From NCBI GenBank assembly GCA_030418545.1, contig QAIB01000021.1:1-40984 (forward strand): a stretch of 40,984 nucleotides of DNA. Direction: 5' to 3'. Shown here in pieces: positions 33,129-40,984 of the stretch. Made by a program: the position numbers and the translations under genes. The stretch is from Xenophilus aerolatus. GTDB lineage: Bacteria > Pseudomonadota > Gammaproteobacteria > Burkholderiales > Burkholderiaceae_C. The first letter of the stretch is position 1; each line of letters begins with the position of its first letter. The notes beneath the pieces were generated by a model. That model had not been told where the DNA came from, ran no database searches, and was given only the letters and a program-made list of their open reading frames with translations.

Positions 33129-33965
33129 ATGTCCAGGACCTGGTTCATCACGGGTGCCAGCAGCGGCTTCGGCCGGCAGCTGACCGAACTTTTGCTTGCA
33201 CGTGGCGACCGCGTCGCCGCGACGGTTCGCAAGGCTGACGCGCTCGCCGATGTGAAGGCGCAGTACGGCGATCGCCTGTGGGTCGGCATTCTCGACGTGG
33301 TCGACGGCGCAGCGGTTCGCCGCGTCGTCGCCAGTGCATTTGCCGGCCTGGGGCGCATCGACGTGGTGGTCAGCAACGCCGGCTACGCGCTGCTTGGCGC
33401 CGCTGAAGAGGTCGACGACGCACAGATCGAGCGCCAGTTCGACACCAACTTGCTGGGTTCGATCCACGTCGCCCGCGCAGTCATTCCGCAGCTGCGTGAA
33501 CAAGGCGGTGGCCGGATCATTCAGATCTCCTCCATGGTGGGCCAGGGCTCCTACCCCACCATGGGCGTCTATGCAGCGAGCAAATGGGGGATCGAGGGCT
33601 TCTACGAAGGCACCATTCCCGAAATTGCCAGCTTCGGGATCGAAGTGACGCTCGTCGAGCCGGGCGCTTCACGCACGAATTTCGGCACGTCGAGCGCGGC
33701 GTTCGGCCAACGGATGGAGGTCTACGAGCAGACGGCCGCCGGCGAGTTCCGGCGCCTGGTCGCCTCAGCGGGGCTCGAGATGTTTCGGGGCGATCCCCGC
33801 AAGGTGGCGCAGGCCATCATCGATTCCGCCGAGCAATCTCCGGCGCCGCGCCGTCTCACCCTGGGCAGCGACGCCTACGCCTTCGTTCACGACGCCTTGA
33901 CCTCCAGGCTGGCCGCCCTGGAAGCGCAAAAGGACGTGGCGCATTCGACGGATATCGATCCCTGA
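33129..33965 (+). CDS. Short-chain dehydrogenase/reductase
   Basis: This 278-residue classical SDR has WFITGASSGFGRQL (5-18) as cofactor motif, VVSNAGYALLGA, IQISSMVGQG with the catalytic serine and YAASKWGIEG (YxxxK). VEPGASRTNF follows as the usual C-terminal marker. The group of this length with SGFGR is common and often annotated only as an oxidoreductase. The ATG at 33129 starts at the fold. It lies between the NmrA-like gene and a small membrane protein gene on the same strand. Confidence 0.93.
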   Translation: MSRTWFITGASSGFGRQLTELLLARGDRVAATVRKADALADVKAQYGDRLWVGILDVVDGAAVRRVVASAFAGLGRIDVVVSNAGYALLGAAEEVDDAQIERQFDTNLLGSIHVARAVIPQLREQGGGRIIQISSMVGQGSYPTMGVYAASKWGIEGFYEGTIPEIASFGIEVTLVEPGASRTNFGTSSAAFGQRMEVYEQTAAGEFRRLVASAGLEMFRGDPRKVAQAIIDSAEQSPAPRRLTLGSDAYAFVHDALTSRLAALEAQKDVAHSTDIDP

Positions 33966-34018
33966 ACCCGGACAGTGCCGCGTCCATCCACATCCAGACC
34001 CCATGAAGGTTGAGCACC

Positions 34019-34516
34019 ATGATTCCTCTCGAACTGATCCTGCCGCTCAGTGTCGTCATCGGCCTGCTGGCATCCGGGCTCATGGCCCTCTGGTACGTCT
34101 GGCCGCGTGTCCGGTCCATGCCAGCACGCGACGCGCTGATGCTTCTCATCTTTCCGCATGTCTTTCGATACCTGGGCCTGTCGTTCCTGATTCAGGGCGT
34201 CAGCGCCGCGCCGCTGGACCCCCGCTTCTCGCTTCCGACCGCCTATGGCGATCTGCTGACCTCGGTTCTGGCGCTGCTCTCGATCGCCGCCCTGAAGGCC
34301 AACGCGCGGGTCGCGATCCCGCTGGTGTGGATCTTCAGCGTCGTCGGGACGGTCGACTTCATCAATGCCTTCGCCCGCGGCTTGACGTTCGCGGCCCCCG
34401 GGGACTTCGGGGCCACCTACTTCATCCCGATGGTCGTGGTGCCACCACTGATGGTGGGCCACGCCCTCGTGCTGGCCCGCCTTTGGATCGGCCAACGGTA
34501 CGCCGCACGGAGCTGA
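34019..34516 (+). CDS. Small integral membrane protein of unknown function
   Basis: This 165-residue, strongly hydrophobic protein has about four to five membrane segments (about 3-26, 40-60, 78-95, 102-120, 135-157). No transporter or enzyme motif is recognised. The ATG at 34019 is preferred over a TTG at 34010 because a GAAGG site lies at a good distance before it. It ends the plus-strand run that starts with the HD-domain gene, 53 bp after the SDR gene. Confidence 0.75.
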   Translation: MIPLELILPLSVVIGLLASGLMALWYVWPRVRSMPARDALMLLIFPHVFRYLGLSFLIQGVSAAPLDPRFSLPTAYGDLLTSVLALLSIAALKANARVAIPLVWIFSVVGTVDFINAFARGLTFAAPGDFGATYFIPMVVVPPLMVGHALVLARLWIGQRYAARS

Positions 34517-34585
34517 AGCCGCTCGACCGTGGCCGTCGCTTTTTTGCCGATCAACGAGCGCGGCTGCGTCCGCACTTCCGCGATC

Positions 34586-35812
34586 TCAACCCACCCACAC
34601 CGTCATCGCATGGATGACCAGCCCCACCAGCCCGCCGACCACCGTGCCGTTGATCCGGATGAACTGCAGGTCGCGCCCGATGTTGCGCTCCACCTCGTCG
34701 GTGAGTTCGGCCGTGTCCCATCCGGCGACGCGCTCCTCGATGTAGCGGCGGATGTCCTCGCGGTAGCGCTCGATGGCGGCAGGCGCGGCGGCGAGGATCT
34801 GCTCGTTGATCCAGCGCTGCATGGCGGTGTCGGCCGCCAGGCGCTCGCCCAGCGTGGCGGCGAGGGCAGCCACGCGGCGGCGCACCGACGAGTCCTCCCT
34901 GGCCAGGTCGGCGTCGAGCCAGGCGCGCAGCTGGTCCCACAGGCCCTGCAGGTAGGCGCCCAGCGCCGGGTGCGCGAGCAGCTCGGCACGCAGGCGCTCG
35001 CCGCGGGCGATGAAGGCCTCGTCGTGCTGCAGCCGGTCGACGAAACGGTGCATGAAGTCGTCGAAGCGCAGGCGCAGCGGATGGGCCGGGTCGGCCGCCG
35101 TCTCGCCCAGCGTGCGGGCCACGGCGGCCACGATCTTGCGCGTGGCCAGGCGCGCCGCGACCTGGTCGAGGCCCACGTAGCGCAGCGCCTTCACCTCGTG
35201 GGCGATGGCTTCGGTCAGCTGTTCCTGCAGCGCCTCGTCGTCCAGCAGGCGCGACACCTGGCCCAGCACGTCGTTGAGTAGCTCCTGGTGGCGGCCGTCG
35301 GCCGTCAGCGCCTCCAGCACCTGGCCCGACAGGCGCGACAGGTCGACCTGCGCGATGCCGGCGCTCGCCGCACGCGCCAGGAAGGCCCGCACGCGCTCGT
35401 CGTCGAAGGCCGTGAGGCCGTAGCGCAGCACCGACACGGCGTGCGTGCCCAGCTGCGCGGCGCGCGCCGGTTCGGCCAGCCACAGCGCGAGCCGCCGCGC
35501 CGGGTCGAAGGCCTCGAGCTTGGCCAGCACCTGCGGCGTGGCCAGGAAGTGGTCGCAGATGAAGCGCGCCAGGTTGCGGCCGATGCGCGCCTTGTTGCGC
35601 GGCACGATGGCGGTATGCGGGATGGGCAGGCCCAGCGGATGGCGAAACAGCGCCACCACGGCGAACCAGTCGGCGATGGCGCCCACCATGGCGGCTTCGG
35701 CGAAGGCGGCCAGCCAGCCCCACGCGGCATGCGGATGGGTGCGCTGGCCCCAGTGCGCGGCGACGTAGAGGCCCGCGGCGCCGAGCAGCAGCCCCAGCGC
35801 CACACGCTTCAT
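34586..35812 (-). CDS. DUF445 membrane-anchored protein
   Basis: This 408-residue protein belongs to the DUF445 (YjiN-like) family. It has an N-terminal membrane segment (VALGLLLGAAGLYVAAHW), the conserved GAIADWFAVVALFRHPLG and AIVPRNKARIGRNLARFICDHFL, a long helical middle part and a C-terminal hydrophobic segment (GTVVGGLVGLVIHAMTVWVG). Both ends are thus near the membrane. The function is not established. The ATG at 35812 is preferred over an upstream frame extension because the membrane segment begins there. It follows argE on the same strand with a 34-bp gap. Confidence 0.9.
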   Translation of the reverse strand: MKRVALGLLLGAAGLYVAAHWGQRTHPHAAWGWLAAFAEAAMVGAIADWFAVVALFRHPLGLPIPHTAIVPRNKARIGRNLARFICDHFLATPQVLAKLEAFDPARRLALWLAEPARAAQLGTHAVSVLRYGLTAFDDERVRAFLARAASAGIAQVDLSRLSGQVLEALTADGRHQELLNDVLGQVSRLLDDEALQEQLTEAIAHEVKALRYVGLDQVAARLATRKIVAAVARTLGETAADPAHPLRLRFDDFMHRFVDRLQHDEAFIARGERLRAELLAHPALGAYLQGLWDQLRAWLDADLAREDSSVRRRVAALAATLGERLAADTAMQRWINEQILAAAPAAIERYREDIRRYIEERVAGWDTAELTDEVERNIGRDLQFIRINGTVVGGLVGLVIHAMTVWVG

Positions 35813-35846
35813 GCCGCCGGCCGGATGGCGCGCCGGTGCCCGGGCC

Positions 35847-37058
35847 TCACCCAATCTTCGGGCTGGCCGCGAGGCCGTGCATGAAGGCCTCGCAGCGGGC
35901 CAGCTGTTCCAGCGTGACGTACTCGTCGGGCTGGTGCGCCTGCGTGATGCTGCCTGGGCCGCAGACCACGGTGGGAATGCCGGCGTTCTTGAACAGGCCC
36001 GCCTCGGTGCCGAAGGCGACCAGCGTGGTGCGCTGCTCGCCCGACAGGCGCTGGGCCAGCTTGGTCACCGCGTCGCCGGCCGAGCCGAGGAAGCTCGGGA
36101 TCTCGCAGATGGTGTCGAAGGCGAAGCCGGTGTCGGGCGCGACCTTCTTCATGGCCGGCTCCAGCCGCTTGGCGAAGGCCACCACCTCGGCCTGCATGGC
36201 GCGCGCGTCGGCCGTGGGCAGGTCGCGGAATTCGTAGCGGAACTCGGCGTCGCGCGGCACCACGTTGTCGGCGATGCCGCCGTGGAACTGGCCCACGCTG
36301 GCGGTGGAGAAGGGCACGTCGAAGCCGTCGTAGCGCTTCTCCTTCGCCTCGAAGCCTTCGGCCATGTCGCGCACCTTGCCGACCACGCGCGCGGCCATTT
36401 CGATGGCATTGACCGATTGCGGCGTGAGCGAGGAATGCGCCTCCTTGCCGCGCACGCAGCAGCGGTAGCGGTACACGCCCTTGTGGGCGATGGCCGGCAC
36501 CATCATCGTGGGCTCGCCCACGATGCAGGCCAGCGGCTGGATGCCGGCGTCGCGCAGGTCGGCGATCAGCTCGCGCACGCCGAAGCAGCCGATCTCCTCC
36601 TCGTAGCTGAAGGCGAAATGCACGGCGAAGGGCGCGTCGCTCGCGAGAAAGCGCTCGGCATTCGCCAGCGCCACGGCGATGAAGCTCTTCATGTCGGCCG
36701 AGCCGCGGCCGTACAGGCGCGCCTCGGAATGCCGCACGTCGCCGGCCGCGTCTTCCTGGGGGAAGTCCTGCACCAGCCCCGACAGCGGGTCGACGCTCCA
36801 GTCCTGCCCGTCCCAGGGCACCGTGTCGGTGTGGCCCGACAGGATCACGCCGGCGGGCTTGCCGGCGCCGAGGGTGGCGAAGAGGTTGGCCTTGGTGCGC
36901 TCGGCGTTGTAGGTGAGTCGGCTGCGCACCCCGAGGCCCGCGAGGTGGTCGCGGGCGAACTCGATGAGCTCCAGGTTGCTGCGGTCGCTCACGGTGTTCA
37001 TGCGCACCAGGCGCTGGGCGAACTCGAGGCTGCGGTCGGAAAGGGTCAGTCGGGCCAT
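35847..37058 (-). CDS. argE: Acetylornithine deacetylase (M20 family)
   Basis: This 403-residue zinc amidohydrolase removes the acetyl group from N-acetylornithine in arginine synthesis, or acts on related N-acyl amino acids. It has the M20 metal and catalytic sites: LSGHTDTVPWDG (His76, Asp78), YGRGSADMKSF (Asp122) and SYEEEIGCFG (Glu153/Glu154). PTMMVPAIAHKG and the VRGKEAHSSLTP dimer-domain motif are those of ArgE. Between motifs there are about ten residues more than usual (VQDFPQEDAAGDVRHSEARL). The ATG at 37058 is chosen over one at 37067. It is divergent from the glycerophosphodiesterase gene. Confidence 0.9.
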   Translation of the reverse strand: MARLTLSDRSLEFAQRLVRMNTVSDRSNLELIEFARDHLAGLGVRSRLTYNAERTKANLFATLGAGKPAGVILSGHTDTVPWDGQDWSVDPLSGLVQDFPQEDAAGDVRHSEARLYGRGSADMKSFIAVALANAERFLASDAPFAVHFAFSYEEEIGCFGVRELIADLRDAGIQPLACIVGEPTMMVPAIAHKGVYRYRCCVRGKEAHSSLTPQSVNAIEMAARVVGKVRDMAEGFEAKEKRYDGFDVPFSTASVGQFHGGIADNVVPRDAEFRYEFRDLPTADARAMQAEVVAFAKRLEPAMKKVAPDTGFAFDTICEIPSFLGSAGDAVTKLAQRLSGEQRTTLVAFGTEAGLFKNAGIPTVVCGPGSITQAHQPDEYVTLEQLARCEAFMHGLAASPKIG

Positions 37059-37185
37059 GCGGTGCATTGTGGGCCATGCGCCCGCCGCGCCCCGGATGTC
37101 TCCGCAATGACATCGGGGAGGGCTAGGATGGCGCGTTTTCCTCGCCGTTTTTCTGGCAGCCACCACCTCGAGGGAGTTACTTGCC

Positions 37186-38409
37186 ATGCCTTCAGCCCGC
37201 TTCGCCACCCAACGCCCCGCCACCGCCCTGGCTGCGCTCGCCTGCGCGCTCGGCCTCGCCGCCTGCAGCAGCACCTCGCCCGGCGCGGGCGGCGTTGCCA
37301 CCCTCGACGGCCAGCCGCCGCTGGTGGTGGCGCACCGCGGCGCGTCCGGCTACCTGCCCGAGGAAACGCTGGAGGCCTATGCCCGCGCCATCGAGCTCGG
37401 CGCCGACGTGATCGAGATGGACCTGGTCTCCACCAAGGACGGCGTGCTCATCACCCGCCACGACCCCAACCTGGCGCTGAGCACCGACGTCGCCAGCCGC
37501 CCCGAATTCGCGGCCCGCAAGCGCACGATGCAGGTCGACGGCGAGACGCAGACCGGCTGGTTCAGCCAGGACTTCACGCTGGCCGAGATCAAGCGCCTGG
37601 GCGCCATCTCCACCGACGCCGAGCGCCCGCAGCAGTACAACGGCCGCTACAAGGTGCCCACCTTCCAGGAGGTGCTGGACCTGGTGAAGGCCACCCAGCA
37701 GCGCACCGGCAAGCCCGTCGCCATCTACCCCGAGACCAAAAACCCGACCTTCTTCCGCGACCTGGGCCTGCCGATGGAGGACAAGCTGATCGCCATGCTC
37801 AACCAGGCGGGCCTGAACAGCAAGGCGGCGCCGGTGTTCGTGCAGTCCTTCGAACCCGGCAGCCTCAAGTACATGAAGAGCAAGGGCCTGAGGACCAAGC
37901 TCATCCAGCTGATCGACGGCGACGGCGTGGACATGAAGACCGGCGCCATCACCTACGCGGTGCCGGTCGACCGCCCCTACGAATGGACCAAGGCGGGCGA
38001 CAAGCGCAATTTCGACGTCATGGTCACGCCCGCCGGCCTGGCCGAGATCAAGACGTATGCCGACGGCATCGGCCCCTGGAAGCGCTACATCGTGAGCATC
38101 AAGGGCACGATCGGCGCCGACGGCAAGGCGATCGACATCAACGGCGATGGCAAGGTCAACGACGCCGATGCGACCGCGCTGGCGCCCACCACGCTGGTGG
38201 CCGACGCGCACCGCGCCGGGCTCTTCGTGCACCCCTTCACCTTCCGCAACGAGAAGCGCCGCCTGGCGGCCAATTACCAGGGCGACCCGGTGCAGGAATA
38301 CCTGGCCTTCTACCGCGCCGGGGTGGACGGCGTGTTCACCGACTTCACCGACACCGCCCTCACGGCGCGGGCGCAGTTCATGAAGGAGCGCGGCGCGGCG
38401 GCGCGCTGA
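37186..38409 (+). CDS. glpQ: Glycerophosphodiester phosphodiesterase, predicted lipoprotein
   Basis: This 407-residue enzyme releases glycerol-3-phosphate from deacylated phospholipids. The N-terminus has a hydrophobic stretch ending in a lipobox LAAC (Cys27), so it is exported and probably anchored. The GDPD active site is complete: VVAHRGASGYLPEET (His50, Arg51), ADVIEMDLVSTKDG (Glu77, Asp79) and TRHDPNL (His92), with VAIYPETKNP and VQSFEPGSLKYM further on. Residues 317-328 (DINGDGKVNDAD) form an EF-hand/dockerin-like calcium loop not usual in the family. The ATG at 37186 follows a GAGGGAG site. A weak -10 (TAGGAT, 37124-37129) is upstream. Confidence 0.92.
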   Translation: MPSARFATQRPATALAALACALGLAACSSTSPGAGGVATLDGQPPLVVAHRGASGYLPEETLEAYARAIELGADVIEMDLVSTKDGVLITRHDPNLALSTDVASRPEFAARKRTMQVDGETQTGWFSQDFTLAEIKRLGAISTDAERPQQYNGRYKVPTFQEVLDLVKATQQRTGKPVAIYPETKNPTFFRDLGLPMEDKLIAMLNQAGLNSKAAPVFVQSFEPGSLKYMKSKGLRTKLIQLIDGDGVDMKTGAITYAVPVDRPYEWTKAGDKRNFDVMVTPAGLAEIKTYADGIGPWKRYIVSIKGTIGADGKAIDINGDGKVNDADATALAPTTLVADAHRAGLFVHPFTFRNEKRRLAANYQGDPVQEYLAFYRAGVDGVFTDFTDTALTARAQFMKERGAAAR

Positions 38410-38498
38410 AGGAGGCGGGTGCCGAGAGGCGGAGCGGGCGCCCTGGGCATCCGTATTGCTTCGGTGGTCGTTTTCCTTGAAAAGCCTAGACTGACCGC

Positions 38499-39704
38499 AT
38501 GAAGCTCATCGACTCGATCGTCACCCAGGCGGCCGGGATCGCCGCCATCCGCCGCGACCTGCACGCCCACCCCGAACTGGCCTACGAGGAAGTCCGCACC
38601 GCGGACGTGGTCGCCGCCCGGCTGACCGAATGGGGCATCCCCATCCACCGGGGCCTGGGCACCACCGGCGTGGTCGGCATCGTGAAGAACGGCAGCAGCG
38701 ACCGCGCCGTGGGCCTGCGCGCCGACATGGACGCGCTGCCCATCCACGAACTCAACACCTTCGGCCACGCCAGCAAGCACCAGGGCAAGATGCACGCCTG
38801 CGGCCACGACGGCCACACGGCGATGCTGCTGGCCGCTGCGCAGCACCTGGCGAAGAACCGCAACTTCGACGGCACGGTCTACCTGATCTTCCAGCCGGCC
38901 GAGGAAGGCGGCGGCGGCGCCGACCGCATGATCAAGGACGGCCTGTTCGAGAAGTTCCCGATGGAGGCGGTGTACGGCATGCACAACTGGCCCGGCATGA
39001 AGGCCGGCCAGTTCGCCGTCAGCCCCGGGCCGGTCATGGCCTCGGGCAACAAGTTCTACATCACGGTGCGGGGCAAGGGCGGCCACGCGGCCCTGCCGCA
39101 CACCACGGTGGACCCGGTGCCGATCGCCTGCGAGATGGTTCAGGCCTTCCAGACCATCCTCACGCGCAAGATGAAGCCGCTGGATGCGGCCGTGATCTCG
39201 GTGACCACCGTCCACGCCGGGGACACCAACAACGTGATTCCCAACGACTGCGAGCTCACCGGCACGGTGCGCACCTTCTCCATCGAGGTGCTGGACATGA
39301 TCGAGGCGCGCATGCGCAAGATCGCCGAGCACATCTGCGCCGCGCACGACGCGGAGTGCGACTTCGAGTTCGTGCGCTACTACCCGCCCACCATCAACAC
39401 CCCGGCCGAGGCGGACTTCGCCCGCCAGGTGATGGCCAGCGTGGTCGGCGCGGAGAACGTGCTCAAGCAGGAGCCGGCGATGACCTCGGAGGACTTCGCC
39501 TTCATGCTGCAGGCCAGGCCCGGCGCGTACGCCTTCATCGGCAACGGCGACGGCGACCACCGCGCGCCGCACCACGGCGAGGGCCCGTGCACGCTGCACA
39601 ACGCGAGTTACGACTTCAACGACGACCTGATCCCCCTGGGCGCCACGATGTGGGTGCAGCTGGCCGAGCAGTTCCTGGCCGCCCCGCCGCTCGGGGGCCG
39701 TTGA
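38499..39704 (+). CDS. M20 amidohydrolase (hippurate/N-acyl-amino acid hydrolase type)
   Basis: This 401-residue metal-dependent amidohydrolase has RRDLHAHPELAYEE (18-31), GLRADMDALPI (72-82), MHACGHDGHTAMLL with metal ligands Cys101, His103 and nearby His106, FQPAEEGGGG (Glu135/Glu136) and GMHNWPG. This is the M20D pattern of hippurate hydrolase, HipO and IAA-amino acid hydrolases. It should cleave N-acyl amino acids in the cytoplasm. The start is the first ATG before the fold. It overlaps the following peptidase gene (TGATG), suggesting a joint role in amide or peptide degradation. Confidence 0.94.
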   Translation: MKLIDSIVTQAAGIAAIRRDLHAHPELAYEEVRTADVVAARLTEWGIPIHRGLGTTGVVGIVKNGSSDRAVGLRADMDALPIHELNTFGHASKHQGKMHACGHDGHTAMLLAAAQHLAKNRNFDGTVYLIFQPAEEGGGGADRMIKDGLFEKFPMEAVYGMHNWPGMKAGQFAVSPGPVMASGNKFYITVRGKGGHAALPHTTVDPVPIACEMVQAFQTILTRKMKPLDAAVISVTTVHAGDTNNVIPNDCELTGTVRTFSIEVLDMIEARMRKIAEHICAAHDAECDFEFVRYYPPTINTPAEADFARQVMASVVGAENVLKQEPAMTSEDFAFMLQARPGAYAFIGNGDGDHRAPHHGEGPCTLHNASYDFNDDLIPLGATMWVQLAEQFLAAPPLGGR

Positions 39705-40801
39705 TGCTCGGCGTGGTCGAGGCCTTCTCGGACAGCTACGGCGAGGCCCGCCGCAAGTTTTTGCAGGCCTGCGTGGCTGCCGGCCTGCCGGTGGACACGC
39801 ACCCACTGCCGCTGGAAGGCCGCGACGGCGAACAGCTGGCGATGGACGTCGCGCTCGATGGCCCGGCCAACGCCGAGCGCCTGTTGCTCCTGAGCAGCGG
39901 CTGCCACGGCGTGGAGGGCCACTGCGGCAGCGGCGTGCAGGTGTTCGCGCTGCACGACGCCGAATGGCGCGCCAAGGCCCGTGATGCGGGCGTGGCGGTG
40001 CTCTACATCCACGCGCTCAACCCGCACGGTTTCTCCCACACGCGGCGCGTGACGCAGGAGAACGTGGACCTGAACCGCAACTTCATGGACTTCGCGCAGC
40101 CGCTGCCCGTGAACGCGGCGTATGCGTCGCTCCACCCTTTGCTGGTGCCCGAGGACTGGCCGCCCACGCCGGCCAACCAGGCGGCCATCGCGGCCTGGAT
40201 GGCGAAGCACGGCGACGCCGCCTTCCAGGCCGCCGTGTCGGGTGGGCAGTACCAGTTCGGCGACGGCGTGTTCTACGGCGGCCAGGCGCCGACCTGGAGC
40301 AACCGCACGCTGCGCGAGGTGCTGCGCCGGCATGCGGGCTCGGCGAAGCGACTGGCCTGGATCGACCTGCACACCGGCCTGGGCCCGAGCGGGCACGGCG
40401 AGCGCATCTTCGCGGGGCGCGACGACCCGGCCGCCAAGGCGCGCGCCGATGCGTGGTGGAGCGGCGGCGGCGCGACGCCGGTGACGTCGATCTACGACGG
40501 CAGCTCGACGTCGGCGCTGCTCAGCGGGCTGATGATGAATGCCGCGTACGAGGAGTGCCCTCAAGCCGAGTTCACCGGTTTCGCGATGGAGTACGGCACC
40601 TTGCCGCTGCTGGAGGTGATGGGGGCGCTGCGGGGGGACCATTGGCTGCATCGGCATCCGGAGGCGGCGCCGGAGCTGGCGGATTCGATCCTTGTGCGGA
40701 TGAAAGAGGCGTTCTACAGCGATACCGATCTGTGGAAGGGGCAGGTGGTGAGTCAGGCGAGGCAGGCTTGTTTCCAGGCAGTGGATGGGCTTTCGGGCTG
40801 A
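39704..40801 (+). CDS. M14-like DUF2817 metallopeptidase
   Basis: This 365-residue protein belongs to the DUF2817 family of M14 (carboxypeptidase-like) fold. The zinc site HxxE is seen in GCHGVEGHCGSG (His68, Glu71), with a third ligand in WIDLHTGLGPSGHGE. NPHGFSHTRRVTQENVDLNR matches the M14 substrate-binding arginine/asparagine region, and FAMEYGTLPLLEVM may carry the catalytic glutamate. No signal peptide is present, so it is cytoplasmic. The ATG overlaps the M20 gene's stop. Substrate unknown. Confidence 0.9.
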   Translation: MLGVVEAFSDSYGEARRKFLQACVAAGLPVDTHPLPLEGRDGEQLAMDVALDGPANAERLLLLSSGCHGVEGHCGSGVQVFALHDAEWRAKARDAGVAVLYIHALNPHGFSHTRRVTQENVDLNRNFMDFAQPLPVNAAYASLHPLLVPEDWPPTPANQAAIAAWMAKHGDAAFQAAVSGGQYQFGDGVFYGGQAPTWSNRTLREVLRRHAGSAKRLAWIDLHTGLGPSGHGERIFAGRDDPAAKARADAWWSGGGATPVTSIYDGSSTSALLSGLMMNAAYEECPQAEFTGFAMEYGTLPLLEVMGALRGDHWLHRHPEAAPELADSILVRMKEAFYSDTDLWKGQVVSQARQACFQAVDGLSG

Positions 40802-40808
40802 AGCGCCA

Positions 40809-40847
40809 CCTGCCTTGTTTTGATCGTCTTGTTTGATTGAAGGCAGG
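40809..40847. other. Stem-loop after the DUF2817 gene
   Basis: CCTGCCTT (40809-40816) and AAGGCAGG (40840-40847) form an 8-bp stem with a 23-base T-rich loop, 8 bases after the stop codon. It might help end transcription but has no trailing T-run. Confidence 0.35.
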
Positions 40848-40984
40848 GGCCGGGATTTCGCCCCGGCGGGCGACCTACTTTTCTTTGTCTCGCCAAAGAA
40901 AAGTAGGCAAAAGAAAGGCGACCCCACTGTCTGCGTCCCCTTCGCTTCGCTACGGGGCAACCTGCGGTGCTCGCGGCTGGCGGG
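40848..40984. repeat. Hairpin repeat at the right edge of the window
   Basis: CTACTTTTCTTTG (40875-40887) pairs perfectly over 13 bp with CAAAGAAAAGTAG (40894-40906) around a 6-base loop, followed by GCAAAAGAAAGGCGACCCC and a GC-rich stretch. I recognise this as a widely dispersed intergenic repeat in Comamonadaceae and some gammaproteobacteria. It continues beyond the window. No gene is seen here. Confidence 0.6.

Noticed and set aside
34517-34585. T-run TTTTTT between the membrane protein and DUF445 genes as an intrinsic terminator
   Set aside because: No stable stem directly precedes the T-run on either strand.

Overview
The window looks like chromosomal DNA of a high-GC betaproteobacterium, most likely in the Comamonadaceae (Variovorax or Acidovorax type). 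This is inferred from the Bug-type (TTT) binding protein without a transporter, the CaiB/BaiF CoA-transferase, the PHA-system protein, the very GC-rich codon use from about 10 kb onwards, and intergenic stem-loop repeats of a kind I associate with that family. No rRNA, tRNA, CRISPR or phage genes were seen.

Region 1 (1-13.7 kb) is a surface-polysaccharide (O-antigen type) locus. It opens with the end of an IS3-family element that cuts off the N-terminus of a GT2-GT4 glycosyltransferase. A WsaF-like rhamnosyltransferase with four N-terminal repeats follows, then a second GT4-like enzyme and a methyltransferase with a long coiled coil. The dTDP-L-rhamnose operon rfbBDAC (minus strand) comes next, then the divergent manC-fcl-gmd operon for GDP-L-fucose. 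The first ~6.4 kb look clearly more A/T-rich than the rest, as in many exchanged O-antigen islands.

Region 2 (13.7-20.8 kb) holds a TetR regulator coupled to a TPR-like protein, a small acyl-CoA-binding protein with a 12-bp palindrome in front, and a structured intergenic repeat. A four-gene minus-strand operon follows: molybdopterin oxidoreductase, lipoprotein aminopeptidase, PHA granule-region protein and class III CoA-transferase.

Region 3 (20.9-30.3 kb) is a catabolic cluster. A Liv-type binding protein ends in an intrinsic terminator. A LacI-family repressor is divergent from a seven-gene run: intradiol ring-cleavage dioxygenase, SDR, BKACE (beta-keto acid cleavage enzyme), MDR oxidoreductase, cupin, Bug binding protein and amidohydrolase. 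Two LacI-type operators lie in the divergent region, one just after a plausible -10 box. I propose an ortho-cleavage aromatic route in which a BKACE replaces the usual 3-oxoadipate CoA-transferase and thiolase. This is the most interesting system in the window.

Region 4 (30.3-41 kb) holds a DJ-1/AraC regulator divergent from an HD-domain (cyanamide-hydratase-like) gene, an NmrA-like protein, an SDR and a small membrane protein. It continues with a DUF445 membrane protein and ArgE-like deacetylase (minus strand), a lipoprotein glycerophosphodiesterase with an EF-hand-like loop, an M20 amidohydrolase coupled to an M14-like DUF2817 peptidase, and a hairpin repeat at the right edge.
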